From Bacillota bacterium (GTDB lineage: Bacteria > Bacillota > Clostridia > Acetivibrionales > Acetivibrionaceae), in contig JAEWSG010000244.1 of NCBI GenBank assembly GCA_023398495.1, forward strand, positions 1-64,000: DNA of 64,000 nt, written 5' to 3'. A model generated the notes under the pieces. That model searched no databases. It was not told the DNA's origin and saw only the letters and a list, made by a program, of their open reading frames with translations. Below, piece by piece: positions 1 through 8,884 of the stretch (within the stretch, counting starts at the first letter, position 1; each line of letters begins with the position of its first letter). Made by a program: the position numbers and the translations under genes.

Positions 1-2
1 TA

Positions 3-68
3 TTAATCGCTGGTCAGGCAGATTGAGAAGTCTTCCCTCTTATCACCTCTGCTGACTAAGACTATCAT
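3..68 (-). mobile_element. possible DDE transposase fragment
   Basis: A short minus-strand reading frame of 21 codons (ATG at 66-68, TAA at 3-5) contains SRGDKREDFSICLTSD, which loosely resembles the R-N/D-K-R-x-W-L-x-L-x-S/T-D stretch of IS4-type transposases. It sits immediately beyond the point where the neighbouring helicase gene loses its family resemblance, so an insertion sequence remnant would explain the truncation. The match is by eye over very few residues and is weak. Nothing else is recognisable in the first 79 bases. Confidence 0.2.
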
Positions 69-79
69 TTTTTATACGG

Positions 80-871
80 TCATGCAATCTGATAAAAACA
101 CCCGCAGGTTATTAGAGCGAAAACAGCAGTAGCAATCTTTGTTCCGTAGGGGAATATTTCATTTGCAAATTCGCAAATATCTCTGTTAAATCTTCTACTA
201 TTACATATATAATTTATAGATAGTTTTTTTTGTTTTGATAAAATTTCAAAACAATTAACGACATTGATTCCTGACAATTTTTTATTTTTTTTTGTATTAT
301 GAGTTGTGTATGTAGCCTGCTTATAATCACCTACAAAACATACTGTTATACTTGAGTGGATGAGTAATTCTAAAATATTCAAATCATCACCAGCTAAATC
401 CTGTACCTCATCAATAAATATGTGAGAATAAACTTCCGATAATCTTCGTATTACTTTACCTCCGGACTTTCTATTACATTCAATTACAAGTTCACTTATA
501 AAATTTGAATAAACATCATTATGTGAATTTATATATCGTTCTTTTGTTCCTTTTTTCGTGTAATTTACAAATTTATATGTTTTAGAAAAATCAATAGATT
601 CAACTTGATTATAATCTTTCAGAATATAACTTTGATAAGGTTTTACCATATCTGACAACAAAAATTGAAACCATGTTTTTATAGAAACATTTTTATCGAT
701 TACTCCGAAATTCTGCTTCTTATATTCATTTATAATAGCGTCTATACCTTTATTCGTATATGTAGTAATCAGGATTTTCTTATCTGTTGAGATATTTATT
801 ACATTATTGCAGATACCCCATGTCTTTCCCGCACCTGCTGCAGCCATTATTACTTTATTTTTTGATTGCAT
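80..871 (-). pseudogene. GajB-like UvrD/Rep-family helicase, 3' truncated
   Basis: The product is the N-terminal half of a superfamily 1 helicase. Walker A is AAAGAGKT at residues 10-17, the Walker B/motif II region is HIFIDEVQD, and a motif IV-like SRRFNRDICEFANEIFP follows. GajB proteins of Gabija systems are roughly 490 residues. This one stops at 263, and the last 20 or so residues (from about nt 150 leftwards) look unrelated to the family, so the second RecA domain with motifs V and VI is missing. It overlaps the end of the upstream OLD-type nuclease gene by 17 nt, the usual GajA-GajB order. The start ATG has a GGAG about 11 nt upstream. The truncation probably abolishes helicase activity (inference). 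Confidence 0.65.
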
Positions 872-2477
872 TTTTAATATACTCCGGATACTTTATTTTT
901 TTTTCATGGTCAAAAACTCTTAGACTCCATTCTGTCTTATTATTTAGCATAAATGATAGAACCTCATCTTTTGAGTTAGTCATCATTGATTTATTTTTCG
1001 AAATAACTTCCTTAAATATCTCAAAATCATGTTGACTTTGACTATTAGCATTCACTACACTAGGCTCTAATGTTTTAAAATTCTCATTTTTCTCATAAAA
1101 GAGATAAATAATCTTTTTTTCAAGATAATCTTTATACTTATCCTCAATATTTTTTTTAATATTGCTATCGTTATCTGTAACAATCTTAATTTTTTTATTT
1201 ATTAACAGAGCTATATCACAGTACCTTTTAAATGCTAGAGAATCAACAACAATAACATCTATACCATCTTCAATAGGCAATTTACTGTATTCATCATAAT
1301 ATGCTCGTTCAGTAATTAAATCATCAGCAGGTCCTTCGACAAGAATCACTTCATTTGCAAGAACTAGTCGTAAAGTATCATATCCAGGGAGTTTTTTGAA
1401 ATAATTCATTGTATCATCATCTAAATTCTTTAGTGGGCTAACCTGGCCTTTTGACATTAAGATGAGACTTTTTAGTCCTAATTTGTTGGCAACAAAACTA
1501 CTGTGAGTCGAAACAAAGATTTGTTTATTATTGTTTTCTTGAACTTTTGCTATAAGCTTAGCCATATTTCCATAAGAAAGATTATTTTCAGGTTCTTCCA
1601 TTAATATAACATTAGTTTCATTACTGTCATTCTTTAAAGAAAGTTCAAGTTTTATAATATTTTGACTACCAAAACCTATATTCTCAAAAGGTATTTCATC
1701 AACTGAAAGTGACATCTCATTTTTCCACTCATCTATAATACCTTCCTTTAAATCAATACTGATTTCTTTATCAGAAAGTTTTATATTTTCTTTCATAGAG
1801 TTATTAAGTTTTTTTACAGATTGATTTAACCTAAACTCATTTTTATTTTTTCTATATGCTACACTAAGGTCTATTCTCTCTTTATCACTTAAATATGAAC
1901 TGATATTATCTGAGACGAATCTATTAACAGTGTTTGAATAGTCCTTTCTTGTTGCATCAATAAATGAGGTTTTAAATGGGCAATATTTAAAGTGGACTTT
2001 GTCACCCTTAAAGTATTTATATTGAACCGTATAAAATTCAACAGGAATATCATACACTTCGCCTTTTGATACTAACACTTTATATTCTTTTGCATATTCT
2101 TGATCTAATTCAACTAAAACACTTATACCCGGGCAGTCTTCCCCAAGTGAATTATTTGTTCCTTTGTATTCAGCGAATCTCTCATCATTATCACAATATG
2201 CTTCAATCCTAATAATTGGTGGGACTGATTCCTTGGGAGTCTCTTTTACTGACTTAATAAAATTATTTCTGATGTTTACATTAAACATACTAGCTTTTAA
2301 CTGTTTTTCAAAAGCATAATTATTGAGCTTTCCCGTTGTTAGTATACAGATTAATTCAAGAATAGTACTTTTCCCAGAATCATTTTCTCCAATAAAAATA
2401 TTCATGTTCTTATTTAGTACTATTGTTTTATTTGTAAATATTTTATAGTTTTCAATCTTTAATTTATTAATTATCAT
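855..2477 (-). CDS. GajA-like OLD-family ATPase/TOPRIM nuclease
   Basis: This is an ATP-binding-cassette ATPase fused to a TOPRIM nuclease, the architecture of class 2 OLD proteins such as Gabija GajA. Numbering from ATG 2477, Walker A GENDSGKST lies at 30-38, Walker B VILMEE at about 290-295 and the H-loop STHSS near 325. The TOPRIM glutamate is in LVEGPADD (about 381) and the acidic pair in VTDNDS (435 and 437). GajA nicks DNA when nucleotides are depleted and works with GajB. A TTG at 2489 is also in frame, but GAGGTG lies 4 nt before ATG 2477, so the shorter start is preferred. At 540 residues it is near family length and looks intact, whereas its partner gene is truncated. Confidence 0.8.
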   Translation of the reverse strand: MIINKLKIENYKIFTNKTIVLNKNMNIFIGENDSGKSTILELICILTTGKLNNYAFEKQLKASMFNVNIRNNFIKSVKETPKESVPPIIRIEAYCDNDERFAEYKGTNNSLGEDCPGISVLVELDQEYAKEYKVLVSKGEVYDIPVEFYTVQYKYFKGDKVHFKYCPFKTSFIDATRKDYSNTVNRFVSDNISSYLSDKERIDLSVAYRKNKNEFRLNQSVKKLNNSMKENIKLSDKEISIDLKEGIIDEWKNEMSLSVDEIPFENIGFGSQNIIKLELSLKNDSNETNVILMEEPENNLSYGNMAKLIAKVQENNNKQIFVSTHSSFVANKLGLKSLILMSKGQVSPLKNLDDDTMNYFKKLPGYDTLRLVLANEVILVEGPADDLITERAYYDEYSKLPIEDGIDVIVVDSLAFKRYCDIALLINKKIKIVTDNDSNIKKNIEDKYKDYLEKKIIYLFYEKNENFKTLEPSVVNANSQSQHDFEIFKEVISKNKSMMTNSKDEVLSFMLNNKTEWSLRVFDHEKKIKYPEYIKNAIKK

Positions 2478-2636
2478 TAGGCACCTCAAGTAAATAAATC
2501 CTTTAGTAATAATTCTTAAACTATCAAAAAACCCAACCTATTAGTATAATTGTTGCTATCAGTCTTAATTTCACTAAATACCGATTTTGTAATATGTTCC
2601 TTTAGACCCCAATTATTAGAATAGGTTTATAAAAAA

Positions 2637-2665
2637 ATTTTACATCAAAAATATACAAATAACAA
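2637..2665 (-). promoter_or_regulatory. candidate sigma-A promoter for the GajA-like gene
   Basis: On the minus strand TTGTTA (2660-2665) and TAAAAT (2637-2642) are separated by 17 bp, about 160 nt upstream of the GajA-like start. This is the only candidate seen in the 305-bp gap 2490-2794, which otherwise is A+T-rich with no recognisable gene. The hexamers are imperfect and A+T richness makes chance matches common. Confidence 0.35.
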
Positions 2666-2794
2666 TCTTTTAAATGAAATGATAATTTTATGTAATAAAT
2701 TCATTTTTTATTTATCCAGACTAACATGGGAAACGCTGTCGGTTTTAGCATATATATAAAAATACTGCGTTTTGCTGCCAGCACCCTATCCGCA

Positions 2795-3001
2795 CTATTT
2801 TCTAAATTCTTGTACAAAATAAATCCCACCAACTATTATGGCAAATGGAACTGCAACATAAAGATATAATCGCCAATTTAGCTCAACATTATAGTGGTAT
2901 CTTCCGCCCCCCTGAAGCCAAGTCAATATAATACTAACTGAAAAGTATGTTATAAATATGTATTTTAAGCTTTCCTTAAACTTTTTTACATAACACCCCA
3001 C
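2795..3001 (-). CDS. small membrane protein of unknown function
   Basis: This 68-residue product has a basic N-terminus (KKFKESLK) and two likely membrane segments: YIFITYFSVSIILTW, and LYVAVPFAIIVGGIYFV near the C-terminus. It lies between the Gabija-like pair and an unknown gene, on the same strand. The start appears to be GTG in a G-rich stretch, with no convincing separate ribosome binding site. No family was recognised. Small two-TM proteins are common in defence operons as effectors or holin-like toxins, but nothing here shows that. Confidence 0.45.
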   Translation of the reverse strand: MGCYVKKFKESLKYIFITYFSVSIILTWLQGGGRYHYNVELNWRLYLYVAVPFAIIVGGIYFVQEFRK

Positions 3002-3163
3002 CGCTTATGAATCTTCAACTGATAGTCAAACATCTAAAATATGACTTTATAAAAAACTCCTTCTTAATTCTTTGAAGTAATTCCAACAATAACTTCCCCA
3101 AGACACCGTGCTCCATAGAAGCTCCGCTATAATCTTATCATCCACACAAATAAGTCTATTGTA

Positions 3164-3892
3164 CTAATTTTTACTCTTTATCAAATCCTCTGTATCTTTT
3201 TTCCAATAAACACAACCAAGGTTTATAGCATAAAAAATCGATAAATTAATTGATCTCCTAAATTGATCCCAATACATAGGGAAACAACCTTCTAAGGCAT
3301 GCTGCGAAAAATTATTCATATTACAATCTAAGAGATATTCAGGATAGTACTGTTTCAATTTTTCAAACAGCCAATTGTCACTGTATACTTTATTATCAAT
3401 CTTTTCGATGCAAATTTGTCTAATAAATCCGGGAAATTTTGAATAGTATAAAAAATTCCTATAGTCTCCAGAAAATTTATAGTTTTTAAAATTTTCCTTA
3501 TATGATCGATCCATAATAATAAATGAAACCTTAGATATGTCTTCAACTTCTTTTATACTTAATCTATATTTTTCATCAAATGTAGTAAAACGCAATACTG
3601 GTAGTCGTGAAAAAAAATAATCAAAAAAACTAAAAATTATATTTTCAAACCTTCTCTCTTGAATTCGGACATAAAATTCATTTGAATAAAACATTTTCAA
3701 TTTAACAATAAAATCCTTTTCAGCAATATTATTTTGAACTTCATTTATATAATCTGATACATCTTTTGAATAAAAAGAATTTCTTACAACATCCCAAAGT
3801 CCTATGATGCTGTAAGCAGAATTTATTGCATAAACACTTGTTACCTCTCCGTAACTTTCTATAAACTGTTTGTAGTATCGTTCTTTAAACAT
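3164..3892 (-). CDS. hypothetical protein, no recognised family
   Basis: This 242-residue protein is rich in aromatic residues (F, Y) and Lys, is probably mostly helical, and has no signal peptide, membrane segment, P-loop or nuclease motif that I can see. The C-terminal third has HALEGCFPMYWDQFRRSINLSIFYAINLGCVYW, which might include a conserved core. It is 78 nt downstream of the DUF3883 gene on the same strand, so it may be part of that transcription unit. The start ATG is at 3892. Codon use is A+T-rich like its neighbours. Function is unknown. Confidence 0.6.
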   Translation of the reverse strand: MFKERYYKQFIESYGEVTSVYAINSAYSIIGLWDVVRNSFYSKDVSDYINEVQNNIAEKDFIVKLKMFYSNEFYVRIQERRFENIIFSFFDYFFSRLPVLRFTTFDEKYRLSIKEVEDISKVSFIIMDRSYKENFKNYKFSGDYRNFLYYSKFPGFIRQICIEKIDNKVYSDNWLFEKLKQYYPEYLLDCNMNNFSQHALEGCFPMYWDQFRRSINLSIFYAINLGCVYWKKDTEDLIKSKN

Positions 3893-3970
3893 ATTTGCTC
3901 CTATTCAGGCTAACAACCGCCTTTAAATGGCCTAATGAGAGCATAGCTGCTCTGTACTGAAAAGTAAAGT

Positions 3971-4678
3971 TTATATTTTAATAATGTTATCACTAGTCCC
4001 AAGTTTATATTGTTCTATAATATCTGAAGGAATATTTATAACAAAAACCTGTGGATAGAATTGAATTTTATTTAAATCCTTCGTTGATATAACTTCTTGT
4101 ATTTTTTCAATATTTAAATTGAGAGTTTCTATAAAGTTGCATATTTTATATATAGCTAAAACCTTATCAGTTTTATTATCAAATACAACTATTACCAAAA
4201 AACTATTTTCTTTCAGTTTTAGCATTGCTCTGATTTCATTGTTTGTAAGATGAATTCTATTTACACTTTTAATCCTTGTTGCCTTGATTTCAATCCCAAA
4301 CACAGAATTATCAAACATTCTAACTTCTAAATCATACCCAGGGGATTTATTCCTTTGTGTTATTGATACTCTTTCAACGTCAGATATTTTACTGCTTTTC
4401 TCTTTTTGGGTTAAGAGCATTTTTTCAATATATTCCTCCCCTAGATTCCCCAGATTTTCATCAGGTGAGTAATTACAATTATGTAAATCATCAGTATATT
4501 CACTCTGATTATCATCTGATTTTTCTTCAGAAACAATCACCTTTATTTCTTCCAAAATTACTTCATCATTTTCCGTTTTACTTTCAGCAAAGGCTTTATA
4601 ACCGGACCCATCACTTTTAAGTATAAAATGTGGAAGAATGCTATTGATGTCAATAACATCAATTTTATAACTCTTCAT
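3971..4678 (-). CDS. DUF3883 domain protein, predicted PD-(D/E)XK nuclease
   Basis: The C-terminal two thirds match the DUF3883 family, a restriction-endonuclease-like fold found in many defence loci. The catalytic pattern is visible: GEEY (80-83), the aspartate of PGYDLEV (D116) and the E-x-K of GIEIKAT (E130, K132), followed by the family's LTNNE motif. The N-terminal 75 residues are low-complexity and acidic, with no known domain. Its start overlaps the end of the upstream integrase-fold gene by 14 nt, so the two are translationally coupled and probably act together. Nuclease activity is predicted from family membership, not shown. Confidence 0.75.
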   Translation of the reverse strand: MKSYKIDVIDINSILPHFILKSDGSGYKAFAESKTENDEVILEEIKVIVSEEKSDDNQSEYTDDLHNCNYSPDENLGNLGEEYIEKMLLTQKEKSSKISDVERVSITQRNKSPGYDLEVRMFDNSVFGIEIKATRIKSVNRIHLTNNEIRAMLKLKENSFLVIVVFDNKTDKVLAIYKICNFIETLNLNIEKIQEVISTKDLNKIQFYPQVFVINIPSDIIEQYKLGTSDNIIKI

Positions 4679-5552
4679 TGCATGACACTCCCTTACACTT
4701 GGTACATACTATTTGTCTAACATCAGAATAGTCAAATTTCACAAGAACCCAGTTATCCGAAGTATTTTCAGATAGCTTCCCGCAACAAGGACATTTTAAA
4801 AAATACTTTTCTCGTGTTTTCCTTATGTCATCGAATGTAAATGAATGACCTTCTTCATAATATCCCTGTTCTTGCAAGAAATTTGTTAAATAATCAAAAT
4901 AGTGTGTAAGCATATATATTGTAAGTTTTTTCATTTTTTTTGCTTTAATAAGGGGTTGTCTCATTTCAGAAGTAATTTCAACCTTAGAGTTTCCTTTCTC
5001 AAAAAAGCCACTATCCATATTAGCATATTTGGGGTCAAAAATTGCTAATTCAGATTTCTTTACATCGGAATAATATATTATTGAAAAAATATATTCCATT
5101 TTATAATTTTCATCATTTCTCAAAAACTCTTTTAAATGATTCAACTCATTAATTTTCAAGGCTCTCGAAGGAAACCTAGAATTGTCATCTTTCATTCTTT
5201 TAATATTTTTCAAGAAGTTTCTTTCAAACACTTCAGGGTAATTCTCAACAAAATAACTACTCATCTTATTTAAAGCAGCAGTTATAGTATTTATTCTATT
5301 CTGACCAATTCCATTTTCCATTAAATCTTGTCTAAAATCTTCATATGTACTATTTTTATAATCTTTAAAATCTATATTCCAATTTTCTTTATACCTAAAA
5401 ATCCTTTCTAGTGCTTGACAATAATCAAACTGGGTTTTAGGTGCTAATTCTTGCCCCTTAAGTATAGGCAAATATTCATTTAGATATTTTTCATTTATTG
5501 GGTTTATCTTTTTTTCCAATATTTGATTTGGAAATTCACCTTTTTTGCCCAT
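4665..5552 (-). CDS. tyrosine-recombinase-like protein with C-terminal zinc ribbon, no catalytic tyrosine
   Basis: The N-terminal part (about residues 35-115 from ATG 5552) looks like the SAM-like core-binding domain of tyrosine recombinases, with LAPKTQFDYCQALERIF. The rest does not show the Arg, His-x-x-Arg and Tyr catalytic set. It ends instead with two cysteine pairs (CPCC near 254-257 and CTKC at 283-286), a likely zinc ribbon. This suggests DNA binding without recombination. ATG 5552 is preferred over the in-frame ATG 5567 because GGGGGG lies 7 nt before it. The gene overlaps the DUF3883 nuclease gene by 14 nt, so it may be the DNA-recognition partner of that nuclease (inference). Confidence 0.65.
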   Translation of the reverse strand: MGKKGEFPNQILEKKINPINEKYLNEYLPILKGQELAPKTQFDYCQALERIFRYKENWNIDFKDYKNSTYEDFRQDLMENGIGQNRINTITAALNKMSSYFVENYPEVFERNFLKNIKRMKDDNSRFPSRALKINELNHLKEFLRNDENYKMEYIFSIIYYSDVKKSELAIFDPKYANMDSGFFEKGNSKVEITSEMRQPLIKAKKMKKLTIYMLTHYFDYLTNFLQEQGYYEEGHSFTFDDIRKTREKYFLKCPCCGKLSENTSDNWVLVKFDYSDVRQIVCTKCKGVSCNEEL

Positions 5553-5661
5553 AAGTTTGCCCCCCATCTACTGTCTATGAATTTCTGATTATGATTCTTA
5601 TTATATATTACCACCAATTGAAGTTTTTTTCATGAATATTCTTGTATGAAAAAGGCAAAAC

Positions 5662-5688
5662 ACCTTGGAATGATTACTATTCCAAGGT
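5662..5688 (-). terminator. Rho-independent terminator of the restriction-modification operon
   Basis: ACCTTGGAAT and ATTCCAAGGT form a perfect 10-bp stem with a 7-nt loop. On the minus strand it is followed by GTTTTGCCTTTTTC. It lies 34 nt beyond the stop of the restriction endonuclease gene, and so separates that operon from the integrase-fold gene. Confidence 0.75.
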
Positions 5689-5721
5689 CATCTGCTTTCA
5701 ATATGTAAGTAACTTAATCTC

Positions 5722-6642
5722 TTAATTTCTTGGCCCCATAAACTTATCACCATTCAGATGCAACATATGGTCTGGCATAGCTGCTATCCAAACCTCTGTT
5801 TCCCAAGCCAAAGACTCTGAGAACTGTTTATATGTTTTGAAATCCAAGAAGGCTGTGACATATATTTTGCCACTCCTTACCCCACTTGTCATTTCCTCTA
5901 TTTCTCTTATTCTTTTGGGGTCCATTGGGCCTACTGATGTTACTGACTCTATAAAGTAAACCCAATTTTTATCTTCTCTGAACAATACTACATCAGGCAT
6001 CTTATCATGTAAAGTAATCTCAAAACCCAATTCCTTCAGCTTATCTACATCCTTTACAAGATCTTTCGCTATGGTATCACCTACATACAAGCACTCACTA
6101 TGTGGAGCAAAGCGGGGTGCAAATTCTTCTATAATAAGCTTTTGGAGTAAATTATGACTACCCGGTGAGAATGTGAAGTCTGCACCATTTATTTTTACAG
6201 GCATCTTCTCCATAATCTTCTTAGAAGTATACTGGTCTACAAGGCTTGAATGGTTCTGTTTGAACTCAGCCAACTTATCTTCCCAAGCTTCACTACCTAT
6301 ACACTTTATCAACTCTAAGGTTTCCTCGGTTATTCTGTACCTGTAATTTGGAGAATTTGTTGCCTTACCATTATCTTCTGTCAGAGCTGCATTTCTAAAA
6401 TGGTGCATTGCTTGTTTACGAAAGGTTTCTCTGCTGTTCTCAGCATAAGTTACATTATAACTCTGACTGGTGAATTGCAGTATATCATGTATCCTAATCC
6501 ACTTATTTGTTGCGTCTTCCCACGCGGTATCAGGTGTTACCCCACACATTGCCAATAACGAATAGCAGCAAAGGTCTGCCTGTTGAGCCTTTGGCATACC
6601 AATTGATTCTAAAAATGCTCTTGCGTCATCCATTTTACTCAT
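5722..6642 (-). CDS. type II restriction endonuclease, BsuBI/PstI family
   Basis: The 306-residue length, N-terminal helical DNA-binding domain (about 1-140) and C-terminal nuclease domain match BsuBI/PstI-type enzymes, which cut within CTGCAG. Visible family signatures are FSPGSHNLLQKLIIEEFAPRF (158-178) and the catalytic region MPDVVLF (D217) followed by FIESVTSVGP (E232). The start overlaps the stop of the methyltransferase gene by 8 nt (ATGAGTAA), which couples translation and puts the nuclease after its protective enzyme. No separate control (C) protein gene is present. Recognition of CTGCAG is inferred from family membership. Confidence 0.88.
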   Translation of the reverse strand: MSKMDDARAFLESIGMPKAQQADLCCYSLLAMCGVTPDTAWEDATNKWIRIHDILQFTSQSYNVTYAENSRETFRKQAMHHFRNAALTEDNGKATNSPNYRYRITEETLELIKCIGSEAWEDKLAEFKQNHSSLVDQYTSKKIMEKMPVKINGADFTFSPGSHNLLQKLIIEEFAPRFAPHSECLYVGDTIAKDLVKDVDKLKELGFEITLHDKMPDVVLFREDKNWVYFIESVTSVGPMDPKRIREIEEMTSGVRSGKIYVTAFLDFKTYKQFSESLAWETEVWIAAMPDHMLHLNGDKFMGPRN

Positions 6643-8143
6643 TTATAACTACCCCCAATATTTTATCGCAAGTATCTACTCCTAAATTATTCGCTTTAAT
6701 AAGCTCTTTACCCAATTGCTCTATCTGATTTAATGGTGGAACAGGCATTGAATTAACCTCTGTTGAGTTCACCTGTGTACTTCCATTCAAAATTCGATAA
6801 TATAGGTCATATATAGTTGAATTGAAAAGCACATACAACCCATAAACCACCTCTTTCGACATATCTTCCCGAATACCTTCTATGAAATTGACTTTATTTT
6901 GAGTACTTACATACTCAAACTCCGGTAAATCTGAATCCAAATAAATCCCACATTGCAATCTTCGCTTTTCTTCCTTGGCTGTAAATCTCTTTACCAAGAG
7001 ATAATTCTTATTCCGCTGAATCAAGCCGCTACGCTCAGTGATGATATACTCATCTTCCTTTTGAATCGGAAAAACTACCCTTCCACCTTGAATATGCTGA
7101 GAATAGAACAATGGCGCTATCCCTTCACCCGGCACATTTCTTAGATATTCACGACTACGAAAATCAACTGTTAAACCTGTTTTCATCTTCAATCCCACTG
7201 TGGGTAAGGTATCCTCCCATTTTTCTAAGGTTTGCAATACCCTTAATTCATCCTCAGTAGTTACAAGATACACATATCTATCTGCACCAAATACAATAAC
7301 ATCATAAGGTACTTCAATAGTATTAATGTTGTGGAAATCTCGGCTTGACCTTGTTGAGGTTATTTTTATACTCTCTCGACAATTTGACTTATTTACCTTG
7401 AGTATCATTGTTTCTTGAAGAACACTCTCATTGTTAAATACCTTGTCCCGGCTTACAAATAAATGGACTTGGTTTATAGTACCTTCATTTAAGAAATACT
7501 CTCTGAACTTCTTGAAATAAGCACCCGAAGTCCAAGAACGGGGTATGATATAAACCATTTCACCCTGCTTATCAAGATTAAATAAGCTCATAGCCGCAAA
7601 CAAGAAATACAGATTAGGCGCACCATAACACACAGCAGGCATAGACAAGGCTTCAACTGCATCTTTTCCTATCTTCATATAAGGAGGATTTCCTATTATC
7701 CAGTCATACTTTACGGGATTAACAGAGGCTTCCAACCCTTGATTAAAGTCGGCATCTTGTGATGTTATGTAGTTTTCTTCCATGATTTTATATTGTAAAG
7801 GTTTCTTTGAATTGTCTTTCATAAATTGCAAATTAGTCTTTAGGATAGGCAAAATGTCCTCACTTGTTTCATAGCAAGTTAGGCTTATACTACACACACT
7901 ATCTTCATCTTGTAATCTATCTATTACTGCTGCGGACAGAATACCAGAACCAGCACCGGGGTCTAATATACTCAGCTCTTTCTTTTTAGGTTTCTCAAAC
8001 ATTATCGCCATAAACTGCGCTGTTTCTACCGAAGTGAAGAACTGCCCTATCAGTTTTCTCTTTTCTTTTGGCATACCCTCAAGATATTTTAGAGTAGCAC
8101 ATAACACGTTATCTATCAGTAAATTTTCCATATATATTATCAT
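6635..8143 (-). CDS. type II DNA adenine methyltransferase, BsuBI/PstI type
   Basis: This class I SAM-dependent N6-adenine methyltransferase has a SAM-binding motif I DPGAGSG (61-67) and a catalytic motif IV NPPY (152-155). An N-terminal GQFFTSVETAQFMAIMF is typical of gamma-class enzymes. Its 502 residues match the BsuBI modification enzyme in size. It would methylate the sequence cut by the endonuclease encoded immediately downstream. Two in-frame ATGs are possible (8143 and 8131). GGAG lies 2 nt before the first and 14 before the second, so the start is not settled by spacing. Confidence 0.88.
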   Translation of the reverse strand: MIIYMENLLIDNVLCATLKYLEGMPKEKRKLIGQFFTSVETAQFMAIMFEKPKKKELSILDPGAGSGILSAAVIDRLQDEDSVCSISLTCYETSEDILPILKTNLQFMKDNSKKPLQYKIMEENYITSQDADFNQGLEASVNPVKYDWIIGNPPYMKIGKDAVEALSMPAVCYGAPNLYFLFAAMSLFNLDKQGEMVYIIPRSWTSGAYFKKFREYFLNEGTINQVHLFVSRDKVFNNESVLQETMILKVNKSNCRESIKITSTRSSRDFHNINTIEVPYDVIVFGADRYVYLVTTEDELRVLQTLEKWEDTLPTVGLKMKTGLTVDFRSREYLRNVPGEGIAPLFYSQHIQGGRVVFPIQKEDEYIITERSGLIQRNKNYLLVKRFTAKEEKRRLQCGIYLDSDLPEFEYVSTQNKVNFIEGIREDMSKEVVYGLYVLFNSTIYDLYYRILNGSTQVNSTEVNSMPVPPLNQIEQLGKELIKANNLGVDTCDKILGVVINE

Positions 8144-8350
8144 TGCTCCATTTGATTTAATTCACAATATTTTAACATAAATTTGAGCCTTATTTAATAG
8201 GCAAAATCGATATTAAATCTTACCATAATGCATCCAGTTCAACTTTCCTTATTTGGTATAGAGAAGTGTTATAGGTCAGAATAGTTGGCAGTAAAATCAC
8301 TCTTGACATGATATTTTGCAGTAGGTAAGACAAGATAATTTTTAGCTATA

Positions 8351-8425
8351 GACACATGAAAAATAATGAAACCGGTTGTTTTTTATGTGTCTTCCAGGGG
8401 TTTTGGTGGGTGAAAGCCCCCCCAA
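8351..8425. other. hairpin pair with G/C-rich run, oriT- or origin-like
   Basis: GACACAT (8351-8357) is the exact reverse complement of ATGTGTC (8385-8391), extended by A- and T-runs inside. It is followed by a near-perfect stem TTGGTGGG/CCCCCCAA (8403-8425) with a 7-C run. This stands out sharply in A+T-rich sequence and lies in a 471-bp gap (8144-8614) without a supported gene. It could be a nicking origin from an older mobilisable element or another structured site. Function is not shown. Confidence 0.35.
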
Positions 8426-8614
8426 GGCCTTAATGTCAACTATCAAGTCTAAAATATGCTCAATCCTGCAATTTTATTGTACAAATGCCTGCCAAAAAGA
8501 CTGTCTGATAACAAAAGAAGTTAAAAGCTACACTTGATCTATTTATCTCTACTTCTTTTTCCTTATTGGCTCTCGCTATATTTTGCAAATAGAACTGAAC
8601 ACCTTTTAATACCT

Positions 8615-8884
8615 TTACATAGTGAATATATAATTGTTTACAATGTCATTATTCACATTTTTAGTCTTCTTATCTTTAAAATATGCGTCTAAAATAGTAT
8701 TTACACAAGGTGTTTCATATCCATTAAAGAATTCTTCACATAACAACGCTTTCTTCTCCGTCCTGATATATCCTTCAACTGAAACATTTCTAAATCTTGA
8801 ATTCGGATATTCCCCAATGCGCTTATAAACAAGTTTTGGAATAATATAACTATCAAGCAGTGTCACATTTTCCCTTATGCACAA
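8615..8884 (-). CDS. short hypothetical ORF, possibly a gene remnant
   Basis: The frame encodes 89 residues from a TTG start, with no clear ribosome binding site. The composition is protein-like (PKLVYKRIGEYPNSRFRNVSVEGYI) and there is no known motif. It may be the 3' end of a decayed gene, since the flanking 8885-9095 shows no supported coding sequence. I could not assign it to a family. Confidence 0.3.
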   Translation of the reverse strand: MCIRENVTLLDSYIIPKLVYKRIGEYPNSRFRNVSVEGYIRTEKKALLCEEFFNGYETPCVNTILDAYFKDKKTKNVNNDIVNNYIFTM

